Assembly: GCA_032718475.1 (NCBI GenBank) | Contig: JAUCBJ010000454.1 | Location: 1 to 39,059 of the forward strand | Source: Nemertoderma westbladi | Lineage: Eukaryota; Xenacoelomorpha; Nemertodermatida; Nemertodermatidae | DNA: 39,059 nt | Direction: 5' to 3' | Shown: positions 12,905 through 23,722 of the stretch, piece after piece | How positions within the stretch are numbered: the stretch's first letter is position 1 | Layout of the letters: every line of letters starts with the position of its first letter | The notes under the pieces: generated by a model | Told to the model about the DNA's origin: nothing | Databases searched by the model: none | The model's input: only the letters and a program-made list of their open reading frames with translations | Translations under genes and position numbers: made by a program

Positions 12905-14635
12905 GACAGAGGTTGTTTTTTAACCGCCGCAAGGCGGAAAAGGGCTTTAGCCCTCACTAACTACTATATACACCTCACCCAATACTAAAAATCCGGGAAT
13001 GTGGAAGAAAGGGGGGTATTTGGGCGAGTTAGGGTATAAGGGGGCGCTTAGGGGGCAAGCCGACCATCCCAGTAGGTGGATAGACCCCCTATTAACTTTC
13101 TAAATTTTGATTTCGAGCGAATCCGACCGACGGTTTTCGAGTTGGGCCCAATGGAACGTTTTAGAAATTTGAATTTCCCGCCAAACGCTACAGCCAAACT
13201 GGCTATAGATGGAGACTAGCGGCCAACGGGATCGCGTAGGGGGTATAGATGTTAGTCCAGCTCATTCTTTTTTTGGAACGACTCGACCTATAGGGGCCGA
13301 TCGGTAGCTGATCGAACACGATCTTTACGATCTTTGGCGAAATACGTCCGGAAGGAGTGGGAATTTGGGAAAAGTTTGAAAGTAGAAAATGTTCCTCACC
13401 CCCGAATTATGCTAGACGGACCCGATAAAAATTTGAAAAAAATTAATTCTAGGGGGTCTACGGGGCCAACGAAGCTTTCCGATTGGACGATATTATTTTC
13501 GCCTATTACTACGGGAAGGAACGGTTTTAAGTTAAAACATGTACAAGAGATATGGTCGGGAAGCTCGAGCTCTATCCAACGGAAGCGGTCCCGGGATCGT
13601 AAATTAAGAAGTTCTCGAGATATAGAGGAAAATTAACGAGTCGTTAAAAAATGCAGTAATTAGCAATTAGCGCTAATTAAGAGTGAATTAATTAATCGAA
13701 TCTCGAAATTAACGGTGCCAATCGATGGGAAATAACGAGAGGAGCTCGCCAATTTTTTAAATTTTCGAAAAGACCCAGCGGAAGCCGAGATAAATGGATT
13801 TTCGTAAAATTGGGGTTCCGACCACCTAGTCGAATATCGGAGGCGAATCACCACCTTTGGGAAATAGGCAAAAATATACCGAAAAAGCAAAACGAGCGAT
13901 ATTGATTTAAAATTCGAAACTTTTTGGTCGACACGGGCTCGCTAGTGGATGATATACACTATTTTAGTCAATTTATCCAAAAGGGTCATTTTTATGATCT
14001 TTGATCATGATCTTTATGATCTTTGGCCTAAAGCATGGAATAATAGTATTTTTATATTAAATTGTAATTCGTACATTATAAGCAAAGTCTATGGGGCCAT
14101 TTTCAGACATACTTTAAAATTTATCTTTGAAATTTAAATCATTTGTTCACCCAGCCATGCAATGGCTGGGTGAACCACCAAAATATTAAGCAATGATATC
14201 CGCAAAGCCTTTAAATATATTATTAGGGTGGTGGGTGGGGCTAGTGGTGCTAGTGTTTATACATAGTTAGGTAATGATTGTATATATAGCGAGTTCTTAA
14301 AACAGGGAATGAATATAACTTTATGTTACATAAGACAGTAAATTTCGATATTCCGATTTACAAATACACACTATCGCCACCTTTTAGGGTAGGGGAGAAT
14401 ACAACTGGTTATAGCGGAATAACTATGTACGAGATACTTCTTCGACTTCTACATTAGAACAATTACAGTACTATAGCTCTTTAAACTAATTCTAGAACTC
14501 CGTTTACCTACTAAAAAACAAATAAATATAATTAAATTTATAATAATAATAATAATAATAATAACAAGGTCTACTAAAATATACACAAGCTATACTGATC
14601 AAGAATAAATGATAAAAAAACTCACATCACTGGAT
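12905..14635. repeat. Satellite unit 8 (1731 bp, cassette A)
   Basis: Hairpin 12924-12937 with loop GCAA. The core frame is open (13334-13636) with one private change (GTC for GAC near 13346). Palindrome 14145-14175. Confidence 0.95.
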
Positions 14636-16266
14636 GACAGAGGTTGTTTTTTTACCGCCGCAAGGCGGAAAAGGGCTTTAGCCCTCACTAACTACTATAT
14701 ACACCTCACCCAATACTAAAAATCCGGGAATGTGGAAGAAAGGGGGGTAGATGGGCGAGTTAGGGTATAAGGGGGCGCTTAGGGGGCAAGCCGACTATCC
14801 CAGTAGGTGGATAGACCCCCTATTAACTTTCTAAATTTTGATTTCGAGCGAATCCGACCGACGGTTTTCGAGTTGGGCCCAATGGAACGTTTTAGAAATT
14901 TGAATTTCCCGCCAAACGCTACAGCCAAACTGGCTATAGATGGAGACTAGCGGCCAACGGGATCGTGTAGGGGGTATAGATGTTAGTCCAGCTCATTCTT
15001 TTTTTGGAACGACTCGACCTATAGGGGCCGATCGGTAGCTGATCGAACACGATCTTTACGATCTTTGGCGAAATACGACCGGAAGGAGTGGGAATTTGAG
15101 AAAAGTTTGAAAGTAGAAAATGTTCCTCACCCCCGAATTATGCTAGACGGACCCGATAAAAATTTGAAAAAAATTAATTCTAGGGGGTCTACGGGGCCAA
15201 CGAAGCTTTCCGATTGGACGATATTATTTTCGCCTATTACTACGGGAAGGAACGGTTTTAAGTTAAAACATGTACAAGAGATATGGTAGGGAAGCTCGAG
15301 CTCTATCCAACGGAAGCGGTCCCAGGATCGTAAATTAAGAAGTTCTCGAGATATGGAGGAAAATTAACGAATCGTTAAAAAATGCAGTAATTAGCAATTA
15401 GCGCTAATTAAGAGCGAATTAATAAATCGAATCTCGAAATTAACGGTGCTAATCGATGGGAAACAACGGGAGGAGCTCGCCAATTTTTTAAATTTTCGAA
15501 AAGACCCAGCGGAAGCCGAGATAAATGGATTTTCGTAAAATTGGGCTCCCGACCACCTAGTCGAATATCTGAGGCGAATCGCCACCTTTGGGAAATAGGC
15601 GAAAATATACCGAAAAAGCAAAATGAGCGATATTGATTTAAAATTCGAAACTTTTTGGTCGATACGGGTTCGCTAGTGGACGATATACACTATTTTAGTC
15701 AATTTATCCAAAAGGGTCATTTTTATGATCTTTGATCATGATCTTTATGATCTTTGGCCTAAAGCATGGAATAAGAGTATTTTTATATTAAATTGTAATT
15801 GTACGATATAAGCAAAGTCTATGGGGACATTTTCAGACATACTTTAAGATTTATCTTTGAAATTTAAATCATTTGTTCACCCAGCCATGCAATGGCTGGG
15901 TGAACCACCAAAATATTAAGCGATGATATCCGCAAAGCCTTTAAATATATTATAGGGTGGTGGGTGGGGCTAGTGGTTAGTGTTTATACATAGTTAGGTA
16001 ATGATTGTATATATAGCGAGTTGTTAAAACAGGGAATGAATATAACTTTATGTTACATAAGACAGTAAATTTCGATATTCCGATGTACAAATACACACTA
16101 TCGCCACCTTTTAGGGTAGGGGAGAATACAACTGGTTATAGCGGAATAACTATGTACGAGATACTTCTTCGACTTCTACATTAGAACAATTATAGTACTA
16201 TAGCTCTTTAAACTAATTCTAGAACTCCGTTTACCTACTAAAAAACAAATAAATATAATTAAATTT

Positions 16267-16297
<31 letters not shown>

Positions 16298-16365
16298 GGT
16301 CTATTAAAATATACACAAGCTATACTGATCAAGAATAAATGATAAAAAAAACTATATCACTGGAT
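14636..16365. repeat. Satellite unit 9 (1730 bp, cassette A), last unit of the array
   Basis: Near twin of unit 3 at an offset of exactly 10480 bp. It ends at CACTGGAT, after which sequence is unrelated to the satellite. Hairpin 14655-14668 (GCAA), palindrome 15875-15905. Confidence 0.95.
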
Positions 16366-16506
16366 TGCACCATCTATGAATGGGCCTTTTTAATTGGTTT
16401 TAATAAAACAAAGCTTTGCCAAGTATGTGCAATAGTGTTGTCTACCTGCGCGACAACGAATATTTGCACCATTGCACCCCAAATAATGTAGAGCGTAAAT
16501 GGCACA

Positions 16507-16802
16507 TAGGGATGTGAGTTTTCCTGAAATATCTTTTTCAAGGAAATTTCCGGTAAAGTATATTTCATACGTAGTTACGACCACAAGAGACAAGACAACG
16601 AACCACCTAAACACATCTAAGCAGGAAATCCTTGTTTCTAGTGTTTACTCTACTTGTGTTTTACTATATATGTTTTCAGCAGAATGTACTAAATAAAATA
16701 ATTAATAAAATAGGAAATTTCCGGCAAATGTTTAGGAAATTTCCGGAAAAATGTATAGGAAATTTACGATAATTACCAAAGATTTTCTGACTCACATCCC
16801 TA
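16507..16802. mobile_element. MITE-like element with 12-bp perfect terminal inverted repeats
   Basis: The ends are TAGGGATGTGAG and its exact reverse complement CTCACATCCCTA, 296 bp apart. AGGAAATTTCCGG-type motifs recur inside (near 16539, 16708, 16733, 16757), as subterminal repeats do in DNA-transposon derivatives. No 8-bp target duplication is visible; the outermost TA at each end could itself be a TA duplication (Tc1/mariner-like) or part of a hAT-like terminus. There is no coding capacity. Flanks 16366-16506 and 16803-16976 show nothing recognisable. Confidence 0.6.
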
Positions 16803-16976
16803 CTAATATATTTACATTCAGGTTTCTTTGAAAGGTATTTGCAATAAATAGATTGAAAAGTTAGGGTAATGAAAACGAGATAAAATGTGTCTTTCAGTAT
16901 AGTATAGTCTGTGAGAAGTGCTCGGCGCCGTATGTGCAAACCCCACGCAGTAGAGCCCAGGCCCATACCCCCCACC

Positions 16977-18098
16977 TGTAAAAGCTTTTGCGGACATAAC
17001 AAGTCATTTTCACGCAATGCGCAGAATACTCTAAAATAGCCCTAAAATTGTTCAACTACGCGTCGGAAAGGAATTAGAACCAAGATGACGAAATCTGTCA
17101 GCTGATTCTCTGTGTACGTGGAAGTTTCTTTGTTCCGGCTTTTAGCCAATCAGAACAATTTTCACTTTACGGCTAACAGAGACCTACCTGAGAAACTCGC
17201 GCAATGCATGATGGTTATTATTATTATTTCTGAGAATTAGAACCAACTCAGAATTCTGTGCTTCTGTACGGAAGTTTCAGACTTTGGCCCAGGAACATCT
17301 GATGGCCTTGGTTATAAGAATGTAAATCTATTAACCTGCATCATACTTGTCATTTCACCTGGACCACTGCATAGTAACACATACTGACTGTTCACCGCAC
17401 TGTTTTACTGCTGTTTTATAGTATTAATTGTTGTTATATTAATGGATGTTGATGTTATATTTGGAGAATACCGATAAATAATCATAAACCCCTCAATCTT
17501 ATTGATTACTGAGGTAAGAGGAATAGAGTCTACCGGTAGCAACTGCGACTTAAATTATTGTGGTTTTGTGTGAATTAAATGCTATTTCATAATCCCTACG
17601 TGTGTCAGTTGCAATCCTCCTTATATATGATCAAATTCAGTGACGGTCGGCAAATTAGTGCGAAGTAGTGTAAAGTAGTGTGAAGTAGTGTAAAGTCGTG
17701 TGATGTAGTGTGAAGGTTAATAAAGCATCTCCTAAAGAATGCGCTATTTACGAAACTCTGTGGCCATCTAGTTGTGATTAGTATAAGTCATAACTCTGTT
17801 TTTATACTTAAAGCGCCACGTCCTAAAGGAACTGTTGATATTTCCCCGAAAGTAAATATAGTTGTCAGAAATTATATAGTAGCGATCAATCGAATAATAC
17901 AGTAGGTCTACACTGCAATACTTCCCAAGGAGTCCGAATCCAGTCTCCCACACCGTGGGTCATACACCGCGCACGGACTGGCTTCGGCAGATATAACTTC
18001 AGTACACCAGGTAATTGGTAAAGGCTAAAGTCGATTTATAAACAAAAGGACAATTAAAATTGGCAGGTTAAACTGCTAAAGGTCTAAAAGTGCGAACA
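16977..18098 (+). mobile_element. Solo LTR of the BEL/Pao family, with CCACC target duplication
   Basis: Begins TGTAAAAGC, ends GTGCGAACA (TG...CA), and is flanked on both sides by the identical 5 bp CCACC (16972-16976 and 18099-18103). It is homologous in inverted orientation to 25485-26599, with clear divergence and indels (roughly 80-85% by eye). A 10-bp motif (TAGTGTRAAG) is tandemly repeated about six times near 17656-17715. A solo LTR is what remains after recombination between the two LTRs of a full element. Confidence 0.88.
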
Positions 18099-19080
18099 CC
18101 ACCACTGACCCGGCCCAAGGCCACCTTGGCCACCACTCTAAATCCGGCCCTGGTGATGGGTATTACGATAAATTGCCATTATGACCGCCAGTGAGAAATT
18201 TGGCTACTATTTACTATTTATATCTTTTCAACATACCTGGTGGCTTTCTTTTGTTTCTAATAATTGCTAACCGAAATTTAATATTCTGAAATGTAAAAAT
18301 CATGCTGTCACAAGTCGTTCTCTCTGATTGGACAGTTTTGGTTATTGGCACATAATGACCCTCATAACTGTCATTCACAATTTATGATTTATAAAATAAA
18401 ATTTTGGCAATTTTAACTTACTATTTTGACTGACAAACCGAATAAAAATGGTGTTTTATAGATTTGGTAGACTTTTATTTTGATTTGTCATTATACTTAT
18501 TACCATGGCAACGGGTATGTAAACAAATTCAAATGTAAAATATTTTGATAGACTTTTATTCTCTTTACTCACGTATCAATTCTCAAGAACAGAAAACCTC
18601 GTCGTCTTAAATTACAGGCGCGCAAAGTTTGAACTTTGCACCCGGTTACCTTGGCAACTACAAGATAAAAATTCCAGAAAGACATTTTATTATATTTCTA
18701 TGAATCCTAGTCATCATATCCACCTAACTAAAGTAGCACATAAGAAGTTCCTAAGGAAATATTATGAAAAAGTGCCATAAATAGGGAAAAGATCGGCCTC
18801 CGCTAATTTCAGCAATTCGTTCGCTGCATGACCCGTTATTTAGAACACCTTGTATGCAATATATATAGGCCTACCTAATCATTATCATTCACCACACCAA
18901 TACCATTAATTATTCTTAGGCGACGTATCTCCAGGACAGTAATTAATTATTCTAGAATAAGTAATTATATTATACAATGATTTAACTGTTTTAAGATAAT
19001 AAATGTGACTAATAGTGTATTTAGTTTGTACGAAAGGAAATTTGTAGAATTATTGAAAAATAAAACGAAATTATTATTAA
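18099..19080. other. Non-coding stretch with a possible DNA-transposon terminus
   Basis: No convincing coding frame. Read on the minus strand from 18152 it starts CAGGGCCGGATTTA followed by GGCC-rich repeats, resembling the termini of some hAT-type DNA transposons. The partner end was not found, and the solo LTR is inserted into this sequence. The rest (18160-19080) is AT-rich with nothing recognised. Confidence 0.3.
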
Positions 19081-19161
19081 AACGAAACCAGTACTCCACC
19101 GGTTTTCGGTTGAGGTCTCCTTCAGGCCACCACAGAAATCGTAGGCTATCTCGATCCCTAG

Positions 19162-20889
19162 CTAACGCTTTAACTTGTAGATGCCTTCAATGTCGGAAGC
19201 GAAGGCGATTGAAGATTGCCGCAGTCTTAATAATATTCCCAACAAAGATTGGAGTAAGTTGGGTCCCGGCAACAGTTCTGAATTTAGGGATTGTCCCATA
19301 TAAAGGGCGGAGCCGTCAAACACTACCCGGACTTCGTTTGGTTTACCGGGCTTGGGAACGTAATGATGTGTCAAGTAATACGTTCTCTCCGTTATGGGTG
19401 TTTCTTCCAGAACTCGCTCCACGTATCCCTTGTCTATGAACTTCCTTAATTGAGTCTTATACATCTCTTTGGCTCGATCGTTAGCCGTCAAACGCCGATG
19501 TAGTTGTTCGATTCTTTTTTCCGTTAAAGGTCGGTTATTAACGAAGCTGGGTTCTCTCCGTCTGAAAGGCAGACAAATTTCATAGCGACCCTCCTCTTTC
19601 AGATAACGTGTAGTCGTTTCCTGAATCTGCTTGGCTCTCTCTTCCTCGATGGATAACGCTTTGTTGTAGGAATTAGGCTCTACGGCTTCTTGAGTAAAGA
19701 ATTGTACTGCGTGTTCATCGCGTATCTTACTATTGTACCGCTCTACCGCTTCATTTAGTTCGTTGTCGTAAATCAATCGTTCGTTGTTTTGACCGATAAG
19801 GTTACACAAATTAACTTGGTTTGACCATGTTTGACCAGTGAGGAGTTCAATGGTATTCTCCTTGTCATACAGAATCTGTATATCGTCATTGTCTGAGGAG
19901 CATGGGGTTTCCTCAGCTGGGATTTCATCTTCACTTATGTCTTCCTCACACTCACTTACCTGATGGACTTGCTCTCTCGGAAGTCTTTCTTGCAAAGTCC
20001 TGTGGGAAGGTCCCGTGAAGTACCAACCTACTCTCATTCTTCCCGCGTAGGTCTGGAGTGGTCGCGGTCGAGCAGGCCGTTTTTCTATTGTCTCAAGTGC
20101 TTCATGCGCTTTTTGGCCAAGTAGTATCTGTACCCCTGGATAATCGGTACTGACTCTAGGTATATTGTATTGCTTGGTAAAATGGTCTTCATCCCAGTTG
20201 TAAGGCTCCACTTGGCTAGTAGCAAAGTTCTTTATCGCCACCATTTTAACTGACCTTACACTATTCTCACCTAGTTCATCCTGGGGAGTGGACAACGATC
20301 CAACATAGTAGTCAGTTGATACCGTGGATTTCCAAACCTGCATAATCCCGGAAAGGTTCAGTTTGGTTTGGAACTTTGGTTGACCAACAAAGATATCTTC
20401 GGCCAGGTCTTTGTCAAAAAAGGTGCCTGTACTACCGGAGTCAAGGAGGGCATTCACTATTAAGCTCTTCCCTATTCCATGTACTCTCAGTTGCACCATG
20501 GGGAACTCTCGGATACCGACAGATGGTGTTGAACTTTTCCATGAAAGTTGTCGATCTGGAATAGACAGTCGGTGGTCTTCTCCCTCTGTTTCGGTCTCAT
20601 ACGTAAGTGCTCGATATACAGTTGTGTTGATCATATAACAGGATTCATTTTCGTCGTAAAATTCATCTGTGTAGAATCCTTCCATCTCCGAACTATGGTC
20701 AGTGTCGTTCACATCACTGAATTGTACATGTAGTTCGGGCTCACTCACCTGACTCGTCCGAGTCCTATCAAACTTTGTGTGCAGCAAGATATGATGTTTT
20801 GCACCACACTTAGCACACCTCACGTCTGAGTAACAGGTTTTCCTTTGATGTCCTCGCCTGAGGCAGTTATAACACAATCGTTTACCCAC
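19162..20889 (-). pseudogene. pol: BEL/Pao pol fragment: zinc knuckle, aspartic protease, N-terminal RT
   Basis: A 575-residue open frame. CX2CX4HX4C zinc knuckle at residues 6-19 and a second Cys/His cluster with the HH-LLH pattern typical of BEL at 25-37. DUF1758 aspartic protease from about 125, with LLDSGST (D150) as the catalytic motif. RT begins around 430: a GRYEICLPF segment, HHYVPKPGKPNEVRVVFDGSA near 508-528, and D566 of motif A. The frame ends at TAG just after motif A, but RT similarity resumes in another frame from about 19187 to 19084 (RDRDSLRFLWWPEGD). A frameshift therefore, not a natural end, terminates the frame. The first in-frame codon is GTG; the real product would be a Gag-Pol polyprotein joined upstream. 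Inactive: the RT palm, RNase H and integrase are missing. Confidence 0.88.
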
Positions 20890-21123
20890 ATGACATCACG
20901 TCTATCCTTTAGTTCTTTCTTTAAGAATTCTTCACACCCACTCAAGCGATGTGGCCCGTTGCACAATACACACTTAGGTTTGTTGTTACTTACCTTAACC
21001 TGTATTGTATTTTGTACGCTAGCTCTTTCTTCGGGCTTCCTTCCATGAATTCTCTTGGGATTACCTGTTCCCTCTTGCCACTGGTTCGAGCCTTAGATTT
21101 ACTTAAGTCTTTCCTAACCTTAT
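20890..21123 (-). pseudogene. Gag-Pol linker with first zinc knuckle, frameshifted
   Basis: Between the two long frames the minus strand still codes for BEL-type sequence but in shifted frames. One stretch gives a basic linker ending at a TAA. The next gives a CVLCNGPHRLSGC knuckle followed by EEF, the usual first knuckle in this family, and reaches the start of the downstream frame with a one-base shift near 20885. These are ordinary decay indels, or sequencing errors, in an old copy. Confidence 0.7.
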
Positions 21124-23475
21124 TTACGTAATAAGATCTCTCGGTGTCCTTGCCACTATTCTCGTCATGAGACGTTTGACTTTCGTAATCATCTGTATAA
21201 CATACTGGACTGATGTTACCTTTCTCCTAGTAACAGGTTTTTCACTTACCTTACTTTCCGGAGTCTTCTCTCTAGACTGTTTTATGAGCTGTAGTCTTAC
21301 CTCTCCGTTTAAGAGCGACATAAGGTCAGCCATGTTTGGATCTCTATGTTGTTGGTCCATCATATAGAGAACCCTTTTGTCCCAGCGAGTACCTACTCCA
21401 CCCTTTGGCAAAGTAGATGCTACGGCTCCAACAACCATAGAACTCTGGTATTCTTGAGACTTACCTAACCAATCTAACTGTCTACAGATCTCCTGAATCT
21501 CATCGGAAAACTCTATAATCCCGCTGCTAAGAAACTTTCTGGGCGCCACTAATTTCACATACAAATATCTAGCTATGTTAGTCCTATTACCATACCTGAT
21601 GTTAAGCGTATCCCATACTTGTCTCAATCCGTCCGGATGTCCAATAAACTTTAACGCCATTAACTTGGGAGGTCCTTCCAAGCACTCGATGAGGAATCGT
21701 AGTTTCTCTCCGCTGGATAGTACGGAGTTTTGTATGTCATCCTTGTAATATTCATTAAAAGATAACCATTTCATCTCATCTCCACTAAACTTGACGACCT
21801 CTCCCACCTTTACCGCTTGATGGGCTTCTGTTCTAGCCATCTGACGTGTGAAGCTTCCTTGAGCCATCGTACTATTTAATATCGAATTATCGGTATATAA
21901 ATTTCTCGGATTATTATCAGATCGGTATGGGATATCATTATCAACAGGCTTATTAATACCCTTAATAGGGTTTACTATAGGAGTTTCTACTTCACTAGCA
22001 GTATAGATGCGTGTAGGCTCCACACATTGCGCATGAAATACTTCAGACCTAACTGGCTGACACATTGTTACAGAGGGTGGTGGTATACCCATTTGTATAT
22101 TTACCAATTTATCGCGTTTGAGAGCGATATTTTGCTGTACTTCTTGCAGCTCTAACTTACTATCTCTTACTGTTCCCTTTAACAGTTGAACAGTCCCTTC
22201 CAATTCTCGGACTTGTTTAGAAGTCTTTATTTTATTATCTTCTAATTGGCCGAGCAATTCTTCCATCCCCCATCGTCCCTCCTCCATCCACTCGACCGCA
22301 GATGCGGGAGTCGCCAACAGAGCAGCTGGATGGCACATCGGGATGACAGGGGACAGTCCAGTTATTATCTCTTGCTCGGCGTCAATAACAGTCTGAGATT
22401 CTGGCAGCTGTCTACTGGACATAGGTAGTTTGGTACTGTGTAAAGGGAATTGAGAGTTGGGTTCTGGGAGCAAAGGGGTCTCTATTAAAGGAGTGGCTTC
22501 GCTAACAGGCCTAATTATTTCTGGCTCATCTACTATAGTAGGGAGTCTTTCTACTCTTATAATTTGGGCTGTTGGCTCTCTATTACTTAAGTCTACATTA
22601 GCTAGCTCCCTTCTCACCGTAGGGGGTAAGTTAGGCAACTTATGCCTGTGGGGCGCTCTTCTACATCCGTTTGAACGAGATTTATTACCTTTACCCTCGG
22701 GATCAGTTGTATCACCTTCATCCGAGGAGGTAAATCCCTGTCTTCTGGGAGTAGATCGACTCAGTAGTTGCATCTGAGTAACTGCTCTTTGTTTATTTAA
22801 GTAATCTTGTTTCGCCTGAAGGCTCTCCAACTCTAGTTGTACTTTCGCTTCAGATGCCCTCCGTTCTGCTTCCGCCACTGCCGCTGCTGATGCCGCTTTT
22901 CTTTCAGCATCTGCCGATGCCACTGCTGCTGCTACTTTTCGGTCTTCTATCTGTCTTTTCTTTATTTGTTCTTGTTTGTCCATTGCGAGGAGGATGCTTT
23001 CATCAAATTTAGCCTGCTCCGCAGCTAATATCTCCGCATCTAAAGAGTCCAAAATGAATTTGGCTCCTTCACTATTGGAGTGAAGTCCAGCTAGACGTCT
23101 CCTTAGCTCTTTGTCACCTATAAATTGATGATAATCCGATAGATAGATGTCAATAGCGTCTTTCTTCTGAGGTTTTTCGGATACTACCTCGCCTTCCACA
23201 TGAGAAAAGGTTGCATCGGTTGATTCTCCGAGGGTTATGCGTTCAGTTAGCTGAACCTTCCATTGTGTTGTTCCCTGGACTTTAGCATTCACTCGTTGGA
23301 ACCAAGTCTTTACTGCCACCTGCAGCGATGTGTCTTGACTTCTCTTCGAGGCCTCTTCAAAGACTGGAAGGATTAATCTTATCCTCAATATACGTTCTCT
23401 CACTTGGTAAAGCAGCTCTCCCTGCTCTTGAGGTCCCTGTGGTTGTTGAAATAACTGTGTTTCTATTCGTCCCAA
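21124..23475 (-). pseudogene. gag: BEL/Pao Gag (coiled coil plus DUF1759-type capsid domain)
   Basis: A 783-residue open frame. A long Ala/Glu/Lys-rich coiled coil spans about residues 148-238, a Pro/Ser-rich linker 240-390, a second coiled coil about 398-462, and a DUF1759-like Gag domain about 555-740 (VVKFSGDEMKWLSFNEYY near 560, then CLEGPPKLMALKF and a WDTLNIRYGN segment). Gag proteins of this type assemble the cytoplasmic particle that packages element RNA. The first codon of the frame is TTG and no ATG occurs before the coiled coil, so the true start lies upstream across frame breaks (next entry). It ends at a TAA after a basic tail, with downstream sequence continuing in another frame. 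Confidence 0.87.
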
Positions 23476-23722
23476 GGAGTTGAAGAATCCCTGGACATAT
23501 CCTGCTGCTGATCTCTTCTATACAGCGGGATCCCGGGTGTCCCTCACTACTCCCATTTGGTATAAGTTTTCCAGGCAGCTTGCGATCCGGGTCTGGGGAA
23601 GTTCCATTGAGTCTCTACAATAGACCTTAGTTCTTCCAATGGGTATCCGGCGTAACTGTCCCTGGGTCACAGATCGTCCTTTCCAAGAGACTATCTGACA
23701 GTGTTTGTTTTGTGTCAGACAT
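23476..23722 (-). pseudogene. Gag N-terminus remnant, frameshifted
   Basis: An ATG at 23722-23720 on the minus strand opens a frame of about 31 codons, ending in TAA just where another frame continues with plausible Gag sequence (PLEELRSIVETQWNF). That in turn reaches a TAG, and a third frame joins the long Gag frame after a TAG at 23520-23518. Two frame breaks thus separate the likely initiator from the main Gag frame. Confidence 0.55.

Larger units (their letters stand above)
1..16365. repeat. Long-unit tandem satellite array (about 1.73 kb monomer)
   Basis: Nine complete head-to-tail units (1719 to 1771 bp) and one partial unit at the left window edge, so the array continues outside the window. 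Landmarks recur in fixed order: GNRA-loop hairpin 19 bp into each unit, a paired GATCTTT motif, a nearly invariant core holding a 100-codon open frame without ATG, a second GATCTTT cluster, a 31-bp palindrome, a (TAA)n tract, and one of two variable cassettes (A or B). Palindromes start at 178, 1928, 3646, 5395, 7127, 8880, 10647, 12375, 14145 and 15875. No transposase, RT, tRNA, snRNA or 5S rRNA signature was seen. The open frames start at TTG, carry stops in several units, and show nonsynonymous and nonsense differences without synonymous ones, so they are not called as genes. Confidence 0.97.

Noticed and set aside
18480-18660. CCATGGCAAC and CCTTGGCAAC as RFX X-box sites
   Set aside because: Half-sites only, with no gene nearby.
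19005-19439. Plus-strand 144-codon frame
   Set aside because: It overlaps antisense to the RT fragment, whose minus-strand motifs are clear.
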